DNA from: an uncultured Lachnospiraceae bacterium
GTDB lineage: Bacteria > Bacillota > Clostridia > Lachnospirales > Lachnospiraceae
Direction: 5' to 3'
Assembly: GCA_902778165.1 (NCBI GenBank)
Contig: CACYWQ010000005.1
Coordinates: 1 to 64,000 of the forward strand
Length of the DNA: 64,000 bases
In this document: positions 42,617-51,775 of the stretch, in pieces
Layout of the letters: every line of letters begins with the position of its first letter
How positions within the stretch are numbered: the first letter of the stretch is position 1
Made by a program: the position numbers and the translations under genes
Notes under the pieces: model-generated
What the model was told of the DNA's origin: nothing
Seen by the model: the letters and a program-made list of their open reading frames with translations, nothing else
Databases searched by the model: none

Positions 42617-42652
42617 GGAATGTCATTATTCCCTCTTGAAAGGATAATCATA

Positions 42653-43471
42653 ATGGAAATTAAGAAAGAAATACTTACGGTTAAGGATTTATCCAAGACA
42701 TTTTCAAACGGTTCTGTACAGCAACATGTATTAAAAAATCTTAACCTGTCAATTTATAAAGGAGATTTTACCGTAATAATGGGTAATTCCGGTTCCGGTA
42801 AAAGTACTCTTCTGTACGCCTTATCAGGTATGGACAGACCAACTCTCGGCACCATCACCTATTATACGGGCGATGAAGAGAAGACAGAGACTGAGATATC
42901 AACATTCAGTAATGATAAGCTTGCAATGTTTCGTCGTGACCATGTTGGATTTGTATTCCAGCAGAATTACTTAAATGACAGCATGAGCGCCCTTGATAAT
43001 ATCATGGTCTGCGGTTTGCTTAAGACGGAGAACCGTAAGGAATTGGCAGACAGAGCCAAGAGCTTGCTTACAAGCGTTGAGATAGGCGAGGAAGATTGGA
43101 ATAAATTCCCTACGCAGATGTCCGGTGGACAACAGCAGAGAGTTGCGGTTGTAAGAGGCGTCATCAATAAGCCTGAAGTGTTGTATGCCGATGAGCCTAC
43201 GGGAGCGCTTAACTCACAGAATACGGAGAATGTCCTTAACATACTTACCGACCTTAATAACGACGGTCAGAGCATAGTCATGGTTACACATACGGTCATG
43301 GCTGCAGAGAGAGGTAACAGGATCATATATCTTTCGGATGGCGTTATATCCGATGAGATTGATTTAGGACCCTATGTCGGCGGCTATAAGGATGAGTCTA
43401 ATCCGCGCATAGAAGAAGCCAGGGAACGTCATGCACGTCTTAAAGCGTTCTTACAGAATATGGGATGGTAG
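42653..43471 (+). CDS. ABC exporter ATPase (MacB/LolD type)
   Basis: A 272-residue ATPase. Walker A GNSGSGKST, Q-loop FVFQQNY, signature MSGGQQQR, Walker B LYADEPTGALNSQ and the H-loop THT are intact. The LolD/MacB subgroup is shown by GALNSQNT and by its tail. It starts at ATG 42653 with AAAGGA eight bases upstream; an ATG at 42620 belongs to the intergenic sequence. It powers the FtsX-type permease, whose gene follows at six bases. Confidence 0.92.
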   Translation: MEIKKEILTVKDLSKTFSNGSVQQHVLKNLNLSIYKGDFTVIMGNSGSGKSTLLYALSGMDRPTLGTITYYTGDEEKTETEISTFSNDKLAMFRRDHVGFVFQQNYLNDSMSALDNIMVCGLLKTENRKELADRAKSLLTSVEIGEEDWNKFPTQMSGGQQQRVAVVRGVINKPEVLYADEPTGALNSQNTENVLNILTDLNNDGQSIVMVTHTVMAAERGNRIIYLSDGVISDEIDLGPYVGGYKDESNPRIEEARERHARLKAFLQNMGW

Positions 43472-43477
43472 AAGAGG

Positions 43478-45868
43478 ATGTACAGATATTTCTTTATTGC
43501 AAAGAATAATATGAGGAAACAGAAGAAGGATATGATAACCTTCTTGATTATGACAATGATCTCAGCTGCAATGATCTATTTAAGCATAACCATGCTTATA
43601 GGAGCAGCCAATGTCTTACAGACTAACAGTGACGGTATTAATGCTGCGGATCTGCTTATATTGTCTTATGGTGATCTTGATGCCAATACCGATAAGATTG
43701 AAGAGATATTGACAGGAAATAAGAATATCGGAGAATTTGAAGACAATGATTTCTTATATGCTGCCAGTAGCAAATTCAGGCATAAAGGTGATAAGAAGTG
43801 GACGGATAATCCGACATTTTTCTTAAAAAGCAATGAGCCGAGAACAATTCAGAAGACAAGCATAGATGTATCCGGATTGAAGGAAGGCGAAATAATATTG
43901 CCGATCGCACTTTCAACATCGTATAAGATAGGAGAGACGATCGAGTATAAGATCGATGAGAATTACTATTCGTACAGAGTAGCCGGCTTTAATGAGGATT
44001 CTTTCTTCTGTTCTCCCATGAACATGGCATCATATCTTTCGTTTATTACGGAAGATGATTATGATGACTTGAGATTTGAGAATGCAGATACCATAGTCGT
44101 ATCAGGTAAAAGAATATCGGCTAAATTGTCCAACACAGCAAGAAAGAAGAAGGTTGACGGAGGTGCATTGTCAGATGCCATAGTTAATGAATACATTATT
44201 TGGAGGGCTGATTACAGCGCTTCTCATCCCGATGCCAAGATCCCGGGATACAATTTCCTTCCTCAGTCAATTATGTATCCTGCATCGCTTATACTTCCGT
44301 ATATGTTCGTTGCGATGGTTTTGCTGTTTGCCTTGATCATATTCGTGATCTCTTTGGTCATAATAGACTTCAGTGTTAAGAATTTTATAATGACCAATAT
44401 GAAGAATACTGCCATCATGGAAGCATCAGGATATACGGTAAGAGAACTTGTATTTATATTGCTCACACAGTTGCTTACGGTATCGGGTTTGGGCAGTATC
44501 TTAGGAGTGGTCATAAGTGCTCTTATAGCAGGCAAAGTCGGTAAAGTGTTACTGTATCTACTCGGACTTGACTGGAATCAGCCGATATATTGGAACCTCG
44601 GTATTCTGGTAATACTCGGAATATCTATAGTTGTAGCCGTACTTACCGTTATACTTGGAAGAGACTATAAGAAGACAACGGTACTTGAGGCATTAAGAGG
44701 CGGCATAAATTCACACAATTTCAAGAAGAATTTCTTCCCCTTTGATAAGACCTTATTACCGGTACCGATAACTTTGTCTTTAAAAGAGACATTCGGAAGA
44801 TTCAGGTCTCAATTGGGTGTTATTTTTATCGCAATGATCCTTACTGTTTCTTCCATAGTCGGATTCGGAATGGTCGATACTTTTGCTTCGGATTCGGATG
44901 CCGTTATGAATATCGCGGGTATGGTATTTGAGGATGCAGAATCGGATCTTGAAGATGAGAGTATGCTTGATGTGATAAACGGCATGTCAACTGTTGAGTA
45001 TGCTTACGGCGACGTATGGTTTGAAGCGGAATACAGTAAAGGTAAGAAAAAGCAGAATATTTCGACAAGAGCCTTTAGTGATACTTCATATATCACCGGT
45101 GGCGGACTCTCAGACGGAAGATGGCCGAAGCATAATAATGAGGTAATGCTTGGCTCGAATGCGGCTAGAACTTTCGGCGTGGAAGTAGGGGATACAATCA
45201 CAATAGGTTACGGAGGAAATGAAGAGTCATATATCGTATGTGGTCTTAATCAGACCTTTAACAATATGGGTATGATGGGATTCTTAACAGTTGACGCATT
45301 AAAAAGGCTTGTAGATATTCACGTAACCACAGCTGAGATTAAGATTAAAGATAATCACACATATGCGGAATTTGAAAGAGAATTCAAGGATACGTATCCG
45401 GATGTCGATGTTGTAAGTGTTGATGATTCGGTGGCAAATATTGCCAATCTTGTAATAACGTCCATTAAAGCTGTAGCCATACTTGTAGCAGTACTCACAT
45501 CACTTATAATTGCGTTCGTAGAATCGCTTATCATAAGAACGCAGATCAACAGAGAGTGGCGTAACTTAGGTGTAAGTAAGGCACTTGGATTTACATCCGG
45601 ACAGCTTATATGGCAGACAATGCTGTCTAATATGCCCGGTATATTAATAGGTATCATATTGGGAGTGATGTTCGGAGGAGCCGCGGGAGCGAAAGGTTCT
45701 GCTCTGATGTTCGGAATCTTCGGATATAAGAAAGTTGCTTTCGAGATTTCGATTACATCGTATCTTATGTCGATAGTCCTTATAGTAACTATTGCGATGG
45801 CTACATCAGCATTTATAGGACGCAGGATTAAAGGACTTGAGCCGGTTAAGATGATCACGGAGGAATAA
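43478..45868 (+). CDS. FtsX-type ABC exporter permease
   Basis: A 796-residue permease with two copies of the FtsX unit. Each has a first membrane helix, an extracytoplasmic region of 200-250 residues and three further helices: first copy helices at about 15-40 and 270-395, second copy helix at about 435-460 and a group at 650-790 (KAVAILVAVLTSLIIAFVES, MPGILIGIILGVMFGGAAG). Such double-FtsX proteins export or mechanotransmit for antimicrobial peptides or lipoproteins. It pairs with the ATPase and HlyD protein upstream and is followed by a two-component system in the same direction. Confidence 0.87.
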   Translation: MYRYFFIAKNNMRKQKKDMITFLIMTMISAAMIYLSITMLIGAANVLQTNSDGINAADLLILSYGDLDANTDKIEEILTGNKNIGEFEDNDFLYAASSKFRHKGDKKWTDNPTFFLKSNEPRTIQKTSIDVSGLKEGEIILPIALSTSYKIGETIEYKIDENYYSYRVAGFNEDSFFCSPMNMASYLSFITEDDYDDLRFENADTIVVSGKRISAKLSNTARKKKVDGGALSDAIVNEYIIWRADYSASHPDAKIPGYNFLPQSIMYPASLILPYMFVAMVLLFALIIFVISLVIIDFSVKNFIMTNMKNTAIMEASGYTVRELVFILLTQLLTVSGLGSILGVVISALIAGKVGKVLLYLLGLDWNQPIYWNLGILVILGISIVVAVLTVILGRDYKKTTVLEALRGGINSHNFKKNFFPFDKTLLPVPITLSLKETFGRFRSQLGVIFIAMILTVSSIVGFGMVDTFASDSDAVMNIAGMVFEDAESDLEDESMLDVINGMSTVEYAYGDVWFEAEYSKGKKKQNISTRAFSDTSYITGGGLSDGRWPKHNNEVMLGSNAARTFGVEVGDTITIGYGGNEESYIVCGLNQTFNNMGMMGFLTVDALKRLVDIHVTTAEIKIKDNHTYAEFEREFKDTYPDVDVVSVDDSVANIANLVITSIKAVAILVAVLTSLIIAFVESLIIRTQINREWRNLGVSKALGFTSGQLIWQTMLSNMPGILIGIILGVMFGGAAGAKGSALMFGIFGYKKVAFEISITSYLMSIVLIVTIAMATSAFIGRRIKGLEPVKMITEE

Positions 45869-45949
45869 TCGTCCGGTGGACGATTATTTCCGCCGGCCAG
45901 CCGGGTGTGGACGGTTTATCCCGCCGGCTGACTGGAGGCGAAAGATTTA

Positions 45950-45958
45950 TGATATAAT
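45950..45958 (+). promoter_or_regulatory. Extended -10 promoter of the two-component operon
   Basis: TGA followed by a perfect TATAAT (45953-45958) gives an extended -10; no good -35 is present. Upstream (45871-45938) lies a GC-rich block with CGTCC-GGT-GGACG and CAGCCGG/CCGGCTG inverted repeats. Confidence 0.6.
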
Positions 45959-45993
45959 CAATACAGTTCATACAGTTATATGGGAGATAATTG

Positions 45994-46722
45994 ATGCATT
46001 ACAACTGTCTGATAGTGGATGATGAAATCGAACTTGCGAAGATGACCGCCGAGTATTTTAAGATGTTTGAAGTAACGACAGAATACGTAGGTGACAGTGA
46101 GGCATGTTTTGAGTTTTTCAAAGAGAATACGGCGGACCTGGTGCTCCTTGATATCAATCTGGGCGACAGGTCCGGTTTTGATGTGTGCAAGAAACTGCGA
46201 GAGGATATGCAGGTTCCCATCTTATTCATAAGCGCCAGACAGAGCGATGATGATGTGCTTATTGCGTTGTCGATCGGCGGCGATGATTATGTCAAGAAAC
46301 CTTACAGCTTATCGGTATTATTAGCCAAGGTCAAAGTCAATCTAAAACGAATCGGACAGCTTAAGGAAGCATCTTCAGGATCAGGTGCGTCAAGTGCCGG
46401 AGGTAATTCCGACGGTGAAGTTAATTTTGGCTTTATGCTTGATTCTTCGACCATGTCCGTAATGATCAAAGATAAACGGATTGAACTTAAAGCCAAAGAA
46501 TACGCTTTGCTTGAGTGCCTGTTTAATCATCACGACACTATTGTTAATAAGGAGACGCTTTTTGATGAAGTTTGGGGAGATACATTCTTCTCTGACAGTA
46601 CACTTAACGTTCATATCAGAAAGCTTAGAGAGAAGATAGAGGATGATCCCAATGAACCCAAATTCATTAAGACAGTATGGGGAACGGGATATATTCTTAA
46701 ATTAGAAGATAATGCGAATTAA
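45994..46722 (+). CDS. OmpR-family response regulator
   Basis: A 242-residue regulator: receiver domain with the acidic pair DDE, phospho-Asp D53 in LLDINLGDRSG, the switch Thr/Ser position as ISAR and the Lys in VKKPYS; then a winged-helix Trans_reg_C domain (LKAKEYALLECLFNH, LNVHIRKLREKIEDDP, IKTVWGTGYIL). It likely regulates the HlyD/FtsX exporter upstream or the DUF4153 gene downstream. ATG 45994 follows GGGAGA; a TTG three bases earlier is less likely. The kinase gene starts 25 bases later. Confidence 0.93.
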   Translation: MHYNCLIVDDEIELAKMTAEYFKMFEVTTEYVGDSEACFEFFKENTADLVLLDINLGDRSGFDVCKKLREDMQVPILFISARQSDDDVLIALSIGGDDYVKKPYSLSVLLAKVKVNLKRIGQLKEASSGSGASSAGGNSDGEVNFGFMLDSSTMSVMIKDKRIELKAKEYALLECLFNHHDTIVNKETLFDEVWGDTFFSDSTLNVHIRKLREKIEDDPNEPKFIKTVWGTGYILKLEDNAN

Positions 46723-46747
46723 GAGATAGTTCGACAGAGATTATATT

Positions 46748-48094
46748 ATGAGGCAGTTAAAACAGTTGACCGCAGTTTTTACAATTATGATGATCGTCGG
46801 TCTTCTATTATTCATAAAAATCGAGAAAGCAACGGCTTATGCGGGGCGAGATATTATTTATTACAACGATCTTCTGCATCGTGTCGAGTCGGATCTAAAG
46901 CTTGGAAAACCCGAAGAAGAGATAGAGAGCGAGTATGGATGTGCAGTAATCATGTCCAAAGAGATAAGCAATCCGGAATTGCTTACTATGTACAGTGAAG
47001 GAGCGCTGGTTCTTGATCTTGTAGTTGACGATGAGTATGTCGGCAAGGTGGCTTGGAATGATTACAAAGAGAATCATATCAATACAAGTCAGACTTTCAT
47101 AAAGGCGGCAATTATACTCTGGATATCTGTACTTATATGTGGATATCTTCTGTTGCTGTATATGTATCTGGGGCTGGTTCGCCCCATAGGAAATCTTAAG
47201 GAATTTACTGAAGATATTGCCAAAGGTAATCTTGAAAGACCGCTTCCCATGCCGAAGAATCCGCTTTTTAGAGGACTTGCGGAAGCCTTTGACATTATGA
47301 GAGAGGAGCTTAGATCGGCTTTCAACAGAGAGAGACAGGCGGAAATCGACAGAAAAGAAATGATACAGGGCCTGTCACATGATATCAAAACACCACTTGC
47401 CGTAATCCAGGCAGCCTGCGAAGTCCTGACAACAAAGTATACCAGAAAACTTAACGGTCTTGATAAATTCGCGGGGATGACCGACGGAACAGACAGTAAG
47501 TGGGCGATGACTCTTAAGGATGAATATGGTGATATGCTTGATAAGGTCGGCTCAATTTCAGGGAAGGCTGAGAGTATCAGCAGCATCATGAGTGATGTAA
47601 TGCATGTAAGCCTTGAGGATATGGAGAAGGTCGAGGTTAACCCCGTAGAGGAGAGATCCGATCTGATTGAAGAGTTCATAGGAAGGATGCGCTCATACGG
47701 CAGAATCAATATTCACAATCATATTTATCCCTGCCTGGTATATATGGACAGACAGCGTATGGAGCAGGTCATAGACAATATTATAGGTAACTCATGCAAA
47801 TATGCCGGAACCGATATAGAAGTGTATTTCTCAGAGTCGGATGATATTCTTATGTCTGACGGAAAGAAGGGCAGATTCCTTAAGGTGACGATTAAAGACC
47901 ACGGTCAGGGAGTTGATCCCGAGGATCTTCCGCTTATCGCCCAGAAATATTACAGAGGTCACAATTCGACGTCTCAGACCGGTTACGGTTTGGGACTGTA
48001 CCTTGCCAAGACATATATGGATAAGCAGGGAGGCGGATTGGAATTCTACAACGATAACGGATTTGTGGTAGAATTACTTCTTAAGAAAGTATAA
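46748..48094 (+). CDS. Sensor histidine kinase
   Basis: A 448-residue kinase: an N-terminal membrane helix (TAVFTIMMIVGLLLFIKI), a small extracellular region of about 80 residues, a second helix (AAIILWISVLICGYLLLLYMY), a HAMP-like LGLVRPIGNLKEFTEDIAKGNLERPL, HisKA with H211 in GLSHDIKTP, and a HATPase_c domain (NIIGNSCKYAGT, GYGLGLYLA). It pairs with the OmpR-type regulator upstream. An insert of about 40 residues sits between H-box and N-box. The DUF4153 gene follows 17 bases later. Confidence 0.9.
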   Translation: MRQLKQLTAVFTIMMIVGLLLFIKIEKATAYAGRDIIYYNDLLHRVESDLKLGKPEEEIESEYGCAVIMSKEISNPELLTMYSEGALVLDLVVDDEYVGKVAWNDYKENHINTSQTFIKAAIILWISVLICGYLLLLYMYLGLVRPIGNLKEFTEDIAKGNLERPLPMPKNPLFRGLAEAFDIMREELRSAFNRERQAEIDRKEMIQGLSHDIKTPLAVIQAACEVLTTKYTRKLNGLDKFAGMTDGTDSKWAMTLKDEYGDMLDKVGSISGKAESISSIMSDVMHVSLEDMEKVEVNPVEERSDLIEEFIGRMRSYGRINIHNHIYPCLVYMDRQRMEQVIDNIIGNSCKYAGTDIEVYFSESDDILMSDGKKGRFLKVTIKDHGQGVDPEDLPLIAQKYYRGHNSTSQTGYGLGLYLAKTYMDKQGGGLEFYNDNGFVVELLLKKV

Positions 48095-48111
48095 GGAGCA
48101 GGAATACGGAT

Positions 48112-49824
48112 ATGGAAGAGAATGTAATTATAAATGAGAATAAAGATAAGAAGAACAGATTCATAGAGGCAATTAAAGGCATTGGCAATATGCTGTACCA
48201 GGTATTTAAGGATTATCCGGTTACGCTTGTTGCCATTATTCTTGCAGCTCTGTTTGGAGCGATCATCATCGGAATTGATAACGGAAATGTGGAAGATGCC
48301 CTTGAGAAGATGGCATACTGTTTTATGTTTGCATCAGCACAGCATATTTTCTATGAAGAAGTCTTTAAGGATAAGTGGCCTGTAAGGATCGGCGGATATA
48401 TTGCATCAGCTGCTGTATCGATATTCATGGTATATTACATAATCAACACCGAGTCTGATATCTTATTCGGAATGAAATCAGATTCCGCTATTGAGATAGC
48501 TACCAGAGTATTTTTTGTGTATCTTATGACGATTGATGCGGTGACCGTATGGCATATGTTCACGCGCCTTGAGGATGATTTCGAAGAATACTGCACCAAG
48601 GCATTCTTGGGACTTTTCAAGGCTACGGTAGTCTATTCATTATTCGCCATAGGACTGGCGCTCATTGTGTGGATCATAAATGAGTTGTTATTTGACACAC
48701 ATGATTTCCTGGGGCAGATCGAATTGTTCTTAGCCGGAGGAATATATGTGCCGATGTGCCTGCGTGCCATATCGGCCAAAGGCGAGAAACCGGGCAAATT
48801 CGGTAAGTTATGCATAGTCTATATACTCCAGTCCATGCTCCTTATCGCATTCGCGGTTATCTATTTATACATAATCAAGATATTTGTCACGGACACCGTT
48901 CCGTCCAATCAGGTATTTAACATTCTTGCCTGGTTGTTTGCGCTGGGAATGCCTATCTGGACAATGGTGCACGGCATTAATGAAGAGGACGGATTCTTAT
49001 ATAAGGTTGCTACATTTGTCCCTTATGCATTTATACCTTTTATCTTCCTGCAGTGCTGGAGCATGGGTATCAGAATCAAGGAGTATGGCGTTACCGAATC
49101 AAGATATATGGCCGTTGTGCTTATCATAGGAGAGGTTATCTATTTCGCACTTTATGCCATTCATCATAAGGGAAATAAAAGAGCGATTTCATACATACTT
49201 TTTGCTTTTATTGCGTTCTCATTCTTCGGGCTTCTCATTCCGGGAACCTCTTATGATGACGTTGTTATAAGATCTCAGTCGAAGCGACTCGTTGCAATGA
49301 TCGATAAGAATGATGAGAGATTGCAGAGAGCGGTTAAGAGTGCTTATCGAGAGATAATGAATGTCAGTTACAAAGGCCCGGGTGCCATAGATAAGATACT
49401 TACAGAGTCACAGAAGGAAGCCATAGAGGACTATGATATCGGCTATTATGATTATATGAACAAAATATATCTGCGTTACTATGGGGACCTTAATAATGTT
49501 GATATAAGCGGTTATGACACCATATCAGAGATAAACGCCTCAGAAGATGTAGATATAAAGAATTCGATCGTCAATGTCATAACAGGGGAGTCAAGAGATA
49601 AAAATGAGGCTAAGATTGAGGTTGATTTAAGCGAGATCACGGACTGGGCCATGGCAAACTATAACAAGCGCAACTCGGATGACTTTACGTTAGAAGGCAG
49701 GGAGATATTTAAGATTGATGATAAGAGAGATCTCTATATCACATCTTTCTATGCTGAATTCTATCAGGAGAGCAAAGAGATATCCGATTTATCCGTATCC
49801 GGTTATGTATTAGAGCGCAATTGA
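48112..49824 (+). CDS. DUF4153 family membrane protein
   Basis: A 570-residue integral membrane protein with about twelve N-terminal helices (VTLVAIILAALFGAIIIG, AIGLALIVWIINELLF, MPIWTMVHGINEEDGFLYKVA) and a C-terminal, extracytoplasmic part of about 180 residues with acidic, Asn/Ser-rich sequence. It matches DUF4153, a family with unknown role that often lies next to two-component or FtsX-type exporter genes. Here it closes the two-component operon and ends in a terminator. The ribosome binding site is weak (AAGGAGCAGGAATACGGAT). Confidence 0.8.
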   Translation: MEENVIINENKDKKNRFIEAIKGIGNMLYQVFKDYPVTLVAIILAALFGAIIIGIDNGNVEDALEKMAYCFMFASAQHIFYEEVFKDKWPVRIGGYIASAAVSIFMVYYIINTESDILFGMKSDSAIEIATRVFFVYLMTIDAVTVWHMFTRLEDDFEEYCTKAFLGLFKATVVYSLFAIGLALIVWIINELLFDTHDFLGQIELFLAGGIYVPMCLRAISAKGEKPGKFGKLCIVYILQSMLLIAFAVIYLYIIKIFVTDTVPSNQVFNILAWLFALGMPIWTMVHGINEEDGFLYKVATFVPYAFIPFIFLQCWSMGIRIKEYGVTESRYMAVVLIIGEVIYFALYAIHHKGNKRAISYILFAFIAFSFFGLLIPGTSYDDVVIRSQSKRLVAMIDKNDERLQRAVKSAYREIMNVSYKGPGAIDKILTESQKEAIEDYDIGYYDYMNKIYLRYYGDLNNVDISGYDTISEINASEDVDIKNSIVNVITGESRDKNEAKIEVDLSEITDWAMANYNKRNSDDFTLEGREIFKIDDKRDLYITSFYAEFYQESKEISDLSVSGYVLERN

Positions 49825-49829
49825 TCAGG

Positions 49830-49859
49830 AAGGGAATCGAGTAAATACGGTTCCCTTTT
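49830..49859 (+). terminator. Terminator after the DUF4153 gene
   Basis: A ten-base stem AAGGGAATCG/CGGTTCCCTT (one G-T) with an eight-base loop is followed by TTTTA. Confidence 0.85.
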
Positions 49860-49871
49860 ATTTAAGGAGTA

Positions 49872-49900
49872 TTCAAGAATTCGGTAATGTACTGTATAAT
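49872..49900 (+). promoter_or_regulatory. Promoter abutting the LytTR start codon
   Basis: TTCAAG (49872-49877) and a perfect TATAAT (49895-49900) are 17 bases apart. The ATG of the LytTR gene is at 49907, six bases after the -10, so the transcript should begin at the start codon. Confidence 0.62.
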
Positions 49901-49906
49901 ATCTGT

Positions 49907-50395
49907 ATGAGCAGCAGGATCAATATCAATTTTGAAATAGATGATAAATACGAAGTACCCCAGGTTATCATTAAGACCGATAAGAAGTCGGAACTTATTG
50001 ATGATCTTATTCGTGCTATAGAAAGAGTTGAGAATAAAGAGGGATCCAAGATAGCTGTATATGAAGGAGATACCACGGTTTTGGTAGAACCTGAGAGCAT
50101 CATCAGGCTGTATACGGAGAACAGGCGCATAGTTGTCAAATGTGAGAGCGGAGTATACGGATCAAGGCTCACACTTAAAGAATATGAAGAGATCCTGGAC
50201 AGAGACATCTTTGTCCGTATAAGTCGATTTGAGATCGTCAATCTTAAGAAGGTGTTCAGTTTTGACTTAAGCATGGCGGGTACGATCAAAGTGATGTTCG
50301 GTGACGGAACAGAGACATGGGTTGCCCGCAGATATGTCAAGACCATACAGGAGAAATTGAATAATCTGAGCAAAGGAGGTGGCATACGTGAATAG
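49907..50395 (+). CDS. LytTR-domain DNA-binding regulator
   Basis: A 162-residue protein: an N-terminal extension (ININFEIDDKYEVPQVIIKT) typical of the LytTR proteins that pair with DUF3021, then a LytTR DNA-binding domain (RIVVKCESGVYGSRLTLKEYEEIL read in parts, FVRISRFEIVNLKKVFSF, ARRYVKTIQEKL). It lacks a receiver and a membrane part; the next gene supplies the membrane partner, in a likely membrane-linked regulatory pair. No ribosome binding site precedes the ATG, which lies just after the -10 box. It overlaps the DUF3021 gene by eight bases. Confidence 0.9.
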   Translation: MSSRININFEIDDKYEVPQVIIKTDKKSELIDDLIRAIERVENKEGSKIAVYEGDTTVLVEPESIIRLYTENRRIVVKCESGVYGSRLTLKEYEEILDRDIFVRISRFEIVNLKKVFSFDLSMAGTIKVMFGDGTETWVARRYVKTIQEKLNNLSKGGGIRE

Positions 50396-50810
50396 TGTTT
50401 TGAAAAAAGCGTTGATTCTCGGATCCATCGGATTTGCTATCGGATTGGCAATAGGTATTACGATATTCTTTTTAACAGGCGGGTCGGTTGAGGTGATAAC
50501 CGGACGTATCGCATTTGAATTCCTTGTAGGAGGAATATATGGTGGATTGGCTATGGGCGGCTCTGCAGTGTACGATATAGAAGAATGGAGTATTGCAAGG
50601 TCGACTGCTACTCACTTTATATGCACCTTTATCGGCTTTTTTGTGCTCGCTTACCTTCAGGGATGGCTTATGCCCGGTGAATTATTGTTCTGGATATTTG
50701 TTGTCATGTGGATATTTGCCTACTTTATGATCTGGCTGATACAGTATCTTGTCTATCATCGTAAGATAAATGAAATGAATGAAGAATTAAAAAACATCAG
50801 AAATCGTTGA
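50388..50810 (+). CDS. DUF3021 membrane protein (LytTR partner)
   Basis: A 140-residue membrane protein with four helices (ALILGSIGFAIGLAIGITIFF, GGIYGGLAMGGSAVY, THFICTFIGFFVLAYLQ, LLFWIFVVMWIFAYFMIWLI) and a charged C-terminal tail, the DUF3021 pattern. These proteins sit beside LytTR regulators and are thought to hold or sense for them at the membrane. GTG 50388 is eight bases after AAAGGAGG (50372-50379). It starts inside the LytTR gene, so the two are translationally coupled. Confidence 0.88.
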   Translation: MNSVLKKALILGSIGFAIGLAIGITIFFLTGGSVEVITGRIAFEFLVGGIYGGLAMGGSAVYDIEEWSIARSTATHFICTFIGFFVLAYLQGWLMPGELLFWIFVVMWIFAYFMIWLIQYLVYHRKINEMNEELKNIRNR

Positions 50811-50837
50811 CCGCTTAACCGTTTAAAACGACCGCTT

Positions 50838-50871
50838 AGCCCGGAGAGATACTCTCCGGGCTTATTCTTTG
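50838..50871 (+). terminator. Terminator after the LytTR-DUF3021 pair
   Basis: A perfect 11-base-pair stem AGCCCGGAGAG/CTCTCCGGGCT with a three-base loop is followed by TATTCTTTG. Confidence 0.85.
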
Positions 50872-50943
50872 TTAGTATAAAATGATATATTTCAACTTTT
50901 TATAACAGGCCCGTGGTTTGCGGGGCTAAAGAGGATGAGCGGA

Positions 50944-51753
50944 ATGAAATTAAAGATCCTTATTACAGGTAAGAACAGAAAAGTTGCAGCGGATATATGT
51001 GATCGTCTTGAGAACGATAAGGGATATCTTGCGGTCAAATGTAATCCATCCAAGACAGCTCTGTTTGATATTGTTCTGGCGGAGCTTCCCAAGGTCATTA
51101 TAATCTGTCTGGGTGATGAGACCGTAGAGACAATAGAGGCATATAACGTATTGAAGGCTCCGATCAAACAGGGCAGTTGCACAACGATAGTGATAGCTTC
51201 GGAAGATGATGAGAAGTTTTTTATCAAGCATTCGGAACTGGACAGAGTATTGTTCTTATCCAGACCGGTTTCACTATTTGCTCTGTATGAGAAGCTTAAC
51301 TCCATAGAAGAAGATATGGAGAAGAAGAAAGATCAGGGTCTGTCCGCTTTCAGAGAATATATCAATGAAAATATGGAAGATGAGCATAAACGTAAGCATA
51401 TTCTTGTGGTTGATGATGACACGGAACAGTTACTGAACATCAAGGAGCAGTTAGAAGAATTCTATGATGTGACTGTGGTCAAATCGGGAGAAGCGGCGAT
51501 CAAATATCTGATAAAGCATACCCCGGATCTGATATTGCTTGACTATCTTATGCCGGATCAGGATGGACCGACGGTATTCAGACAGCTCAAGGTCATGAAC
51601 AATTGTGCTGACATACCTGTTATATTTCTGACCGGTATGACGGAGAAGAAGGCTGTCGTACAGACGCTTACCGAACTTAAGCCACAGGGTTATATCGTCA
51701 AGCCGTCTAAGAAATCGGAGATCGTTGCCAAGATCATAGATGTGTTGGGATAA
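50944..51753 (+). CDS. Double-receiver response protein without DNA-binding domain
   Basis: A 269-residue protein. Residues 1-115 fold-match a receiver (KILITGKNRKVAADICDRL and TTIVIAS-DDEKFF) but the phospho-Asp position reads LPKVIIICLGDETVE, so it lacks a clear acceptor. After a charged helix, residues 155-269 are a full receiver: VVDDDTEQ, D200 in LLDYLMPDQDG, switch Thr in FLTGM and Lys in IVKPSKK. No output domain is fused, so it acts by protein contact or as a phosphate sink. ATG 50944 follows AAAGAGG; an ATG at 50935 lacks spacing. It overlaps no gene; Hpt follows 22 bases later. Confidence 0.85.
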   Translation: MKLKILITGKNRKVAADICDRLENDKGYLAVKCNPSKTALFDIVLAELPKVIIICLGDETVETIEAYNVLKAPIKQGSCTTIVIASEDDEKFFIKHSELDRVLFLSRPVSLFALYEKLNSIEEDMEKKKDQGLSAFREYINENMEDEHKRKHILVVDDDTEQLLNIKEQLEEFYDVTVVKSGEAAIKYLIKHTPDLILLDYLMPDQDGPTVFRQLKVMNNCADIPVIFLTGMTEKKAVVQTLTELKPQGYIVKPSKKSEIVAKIIDVLG

Positions 51754-51775
51754 CATAGGGATTACGGAGAGAATT

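Noticed and set aside
45355-45858. A 167-codon minus-strand frame opposite the FtsX permease
   Set aside because: Its hydrophobic Thr/Ile-rich translation mirrors membrane helices of the plus-strand gene.
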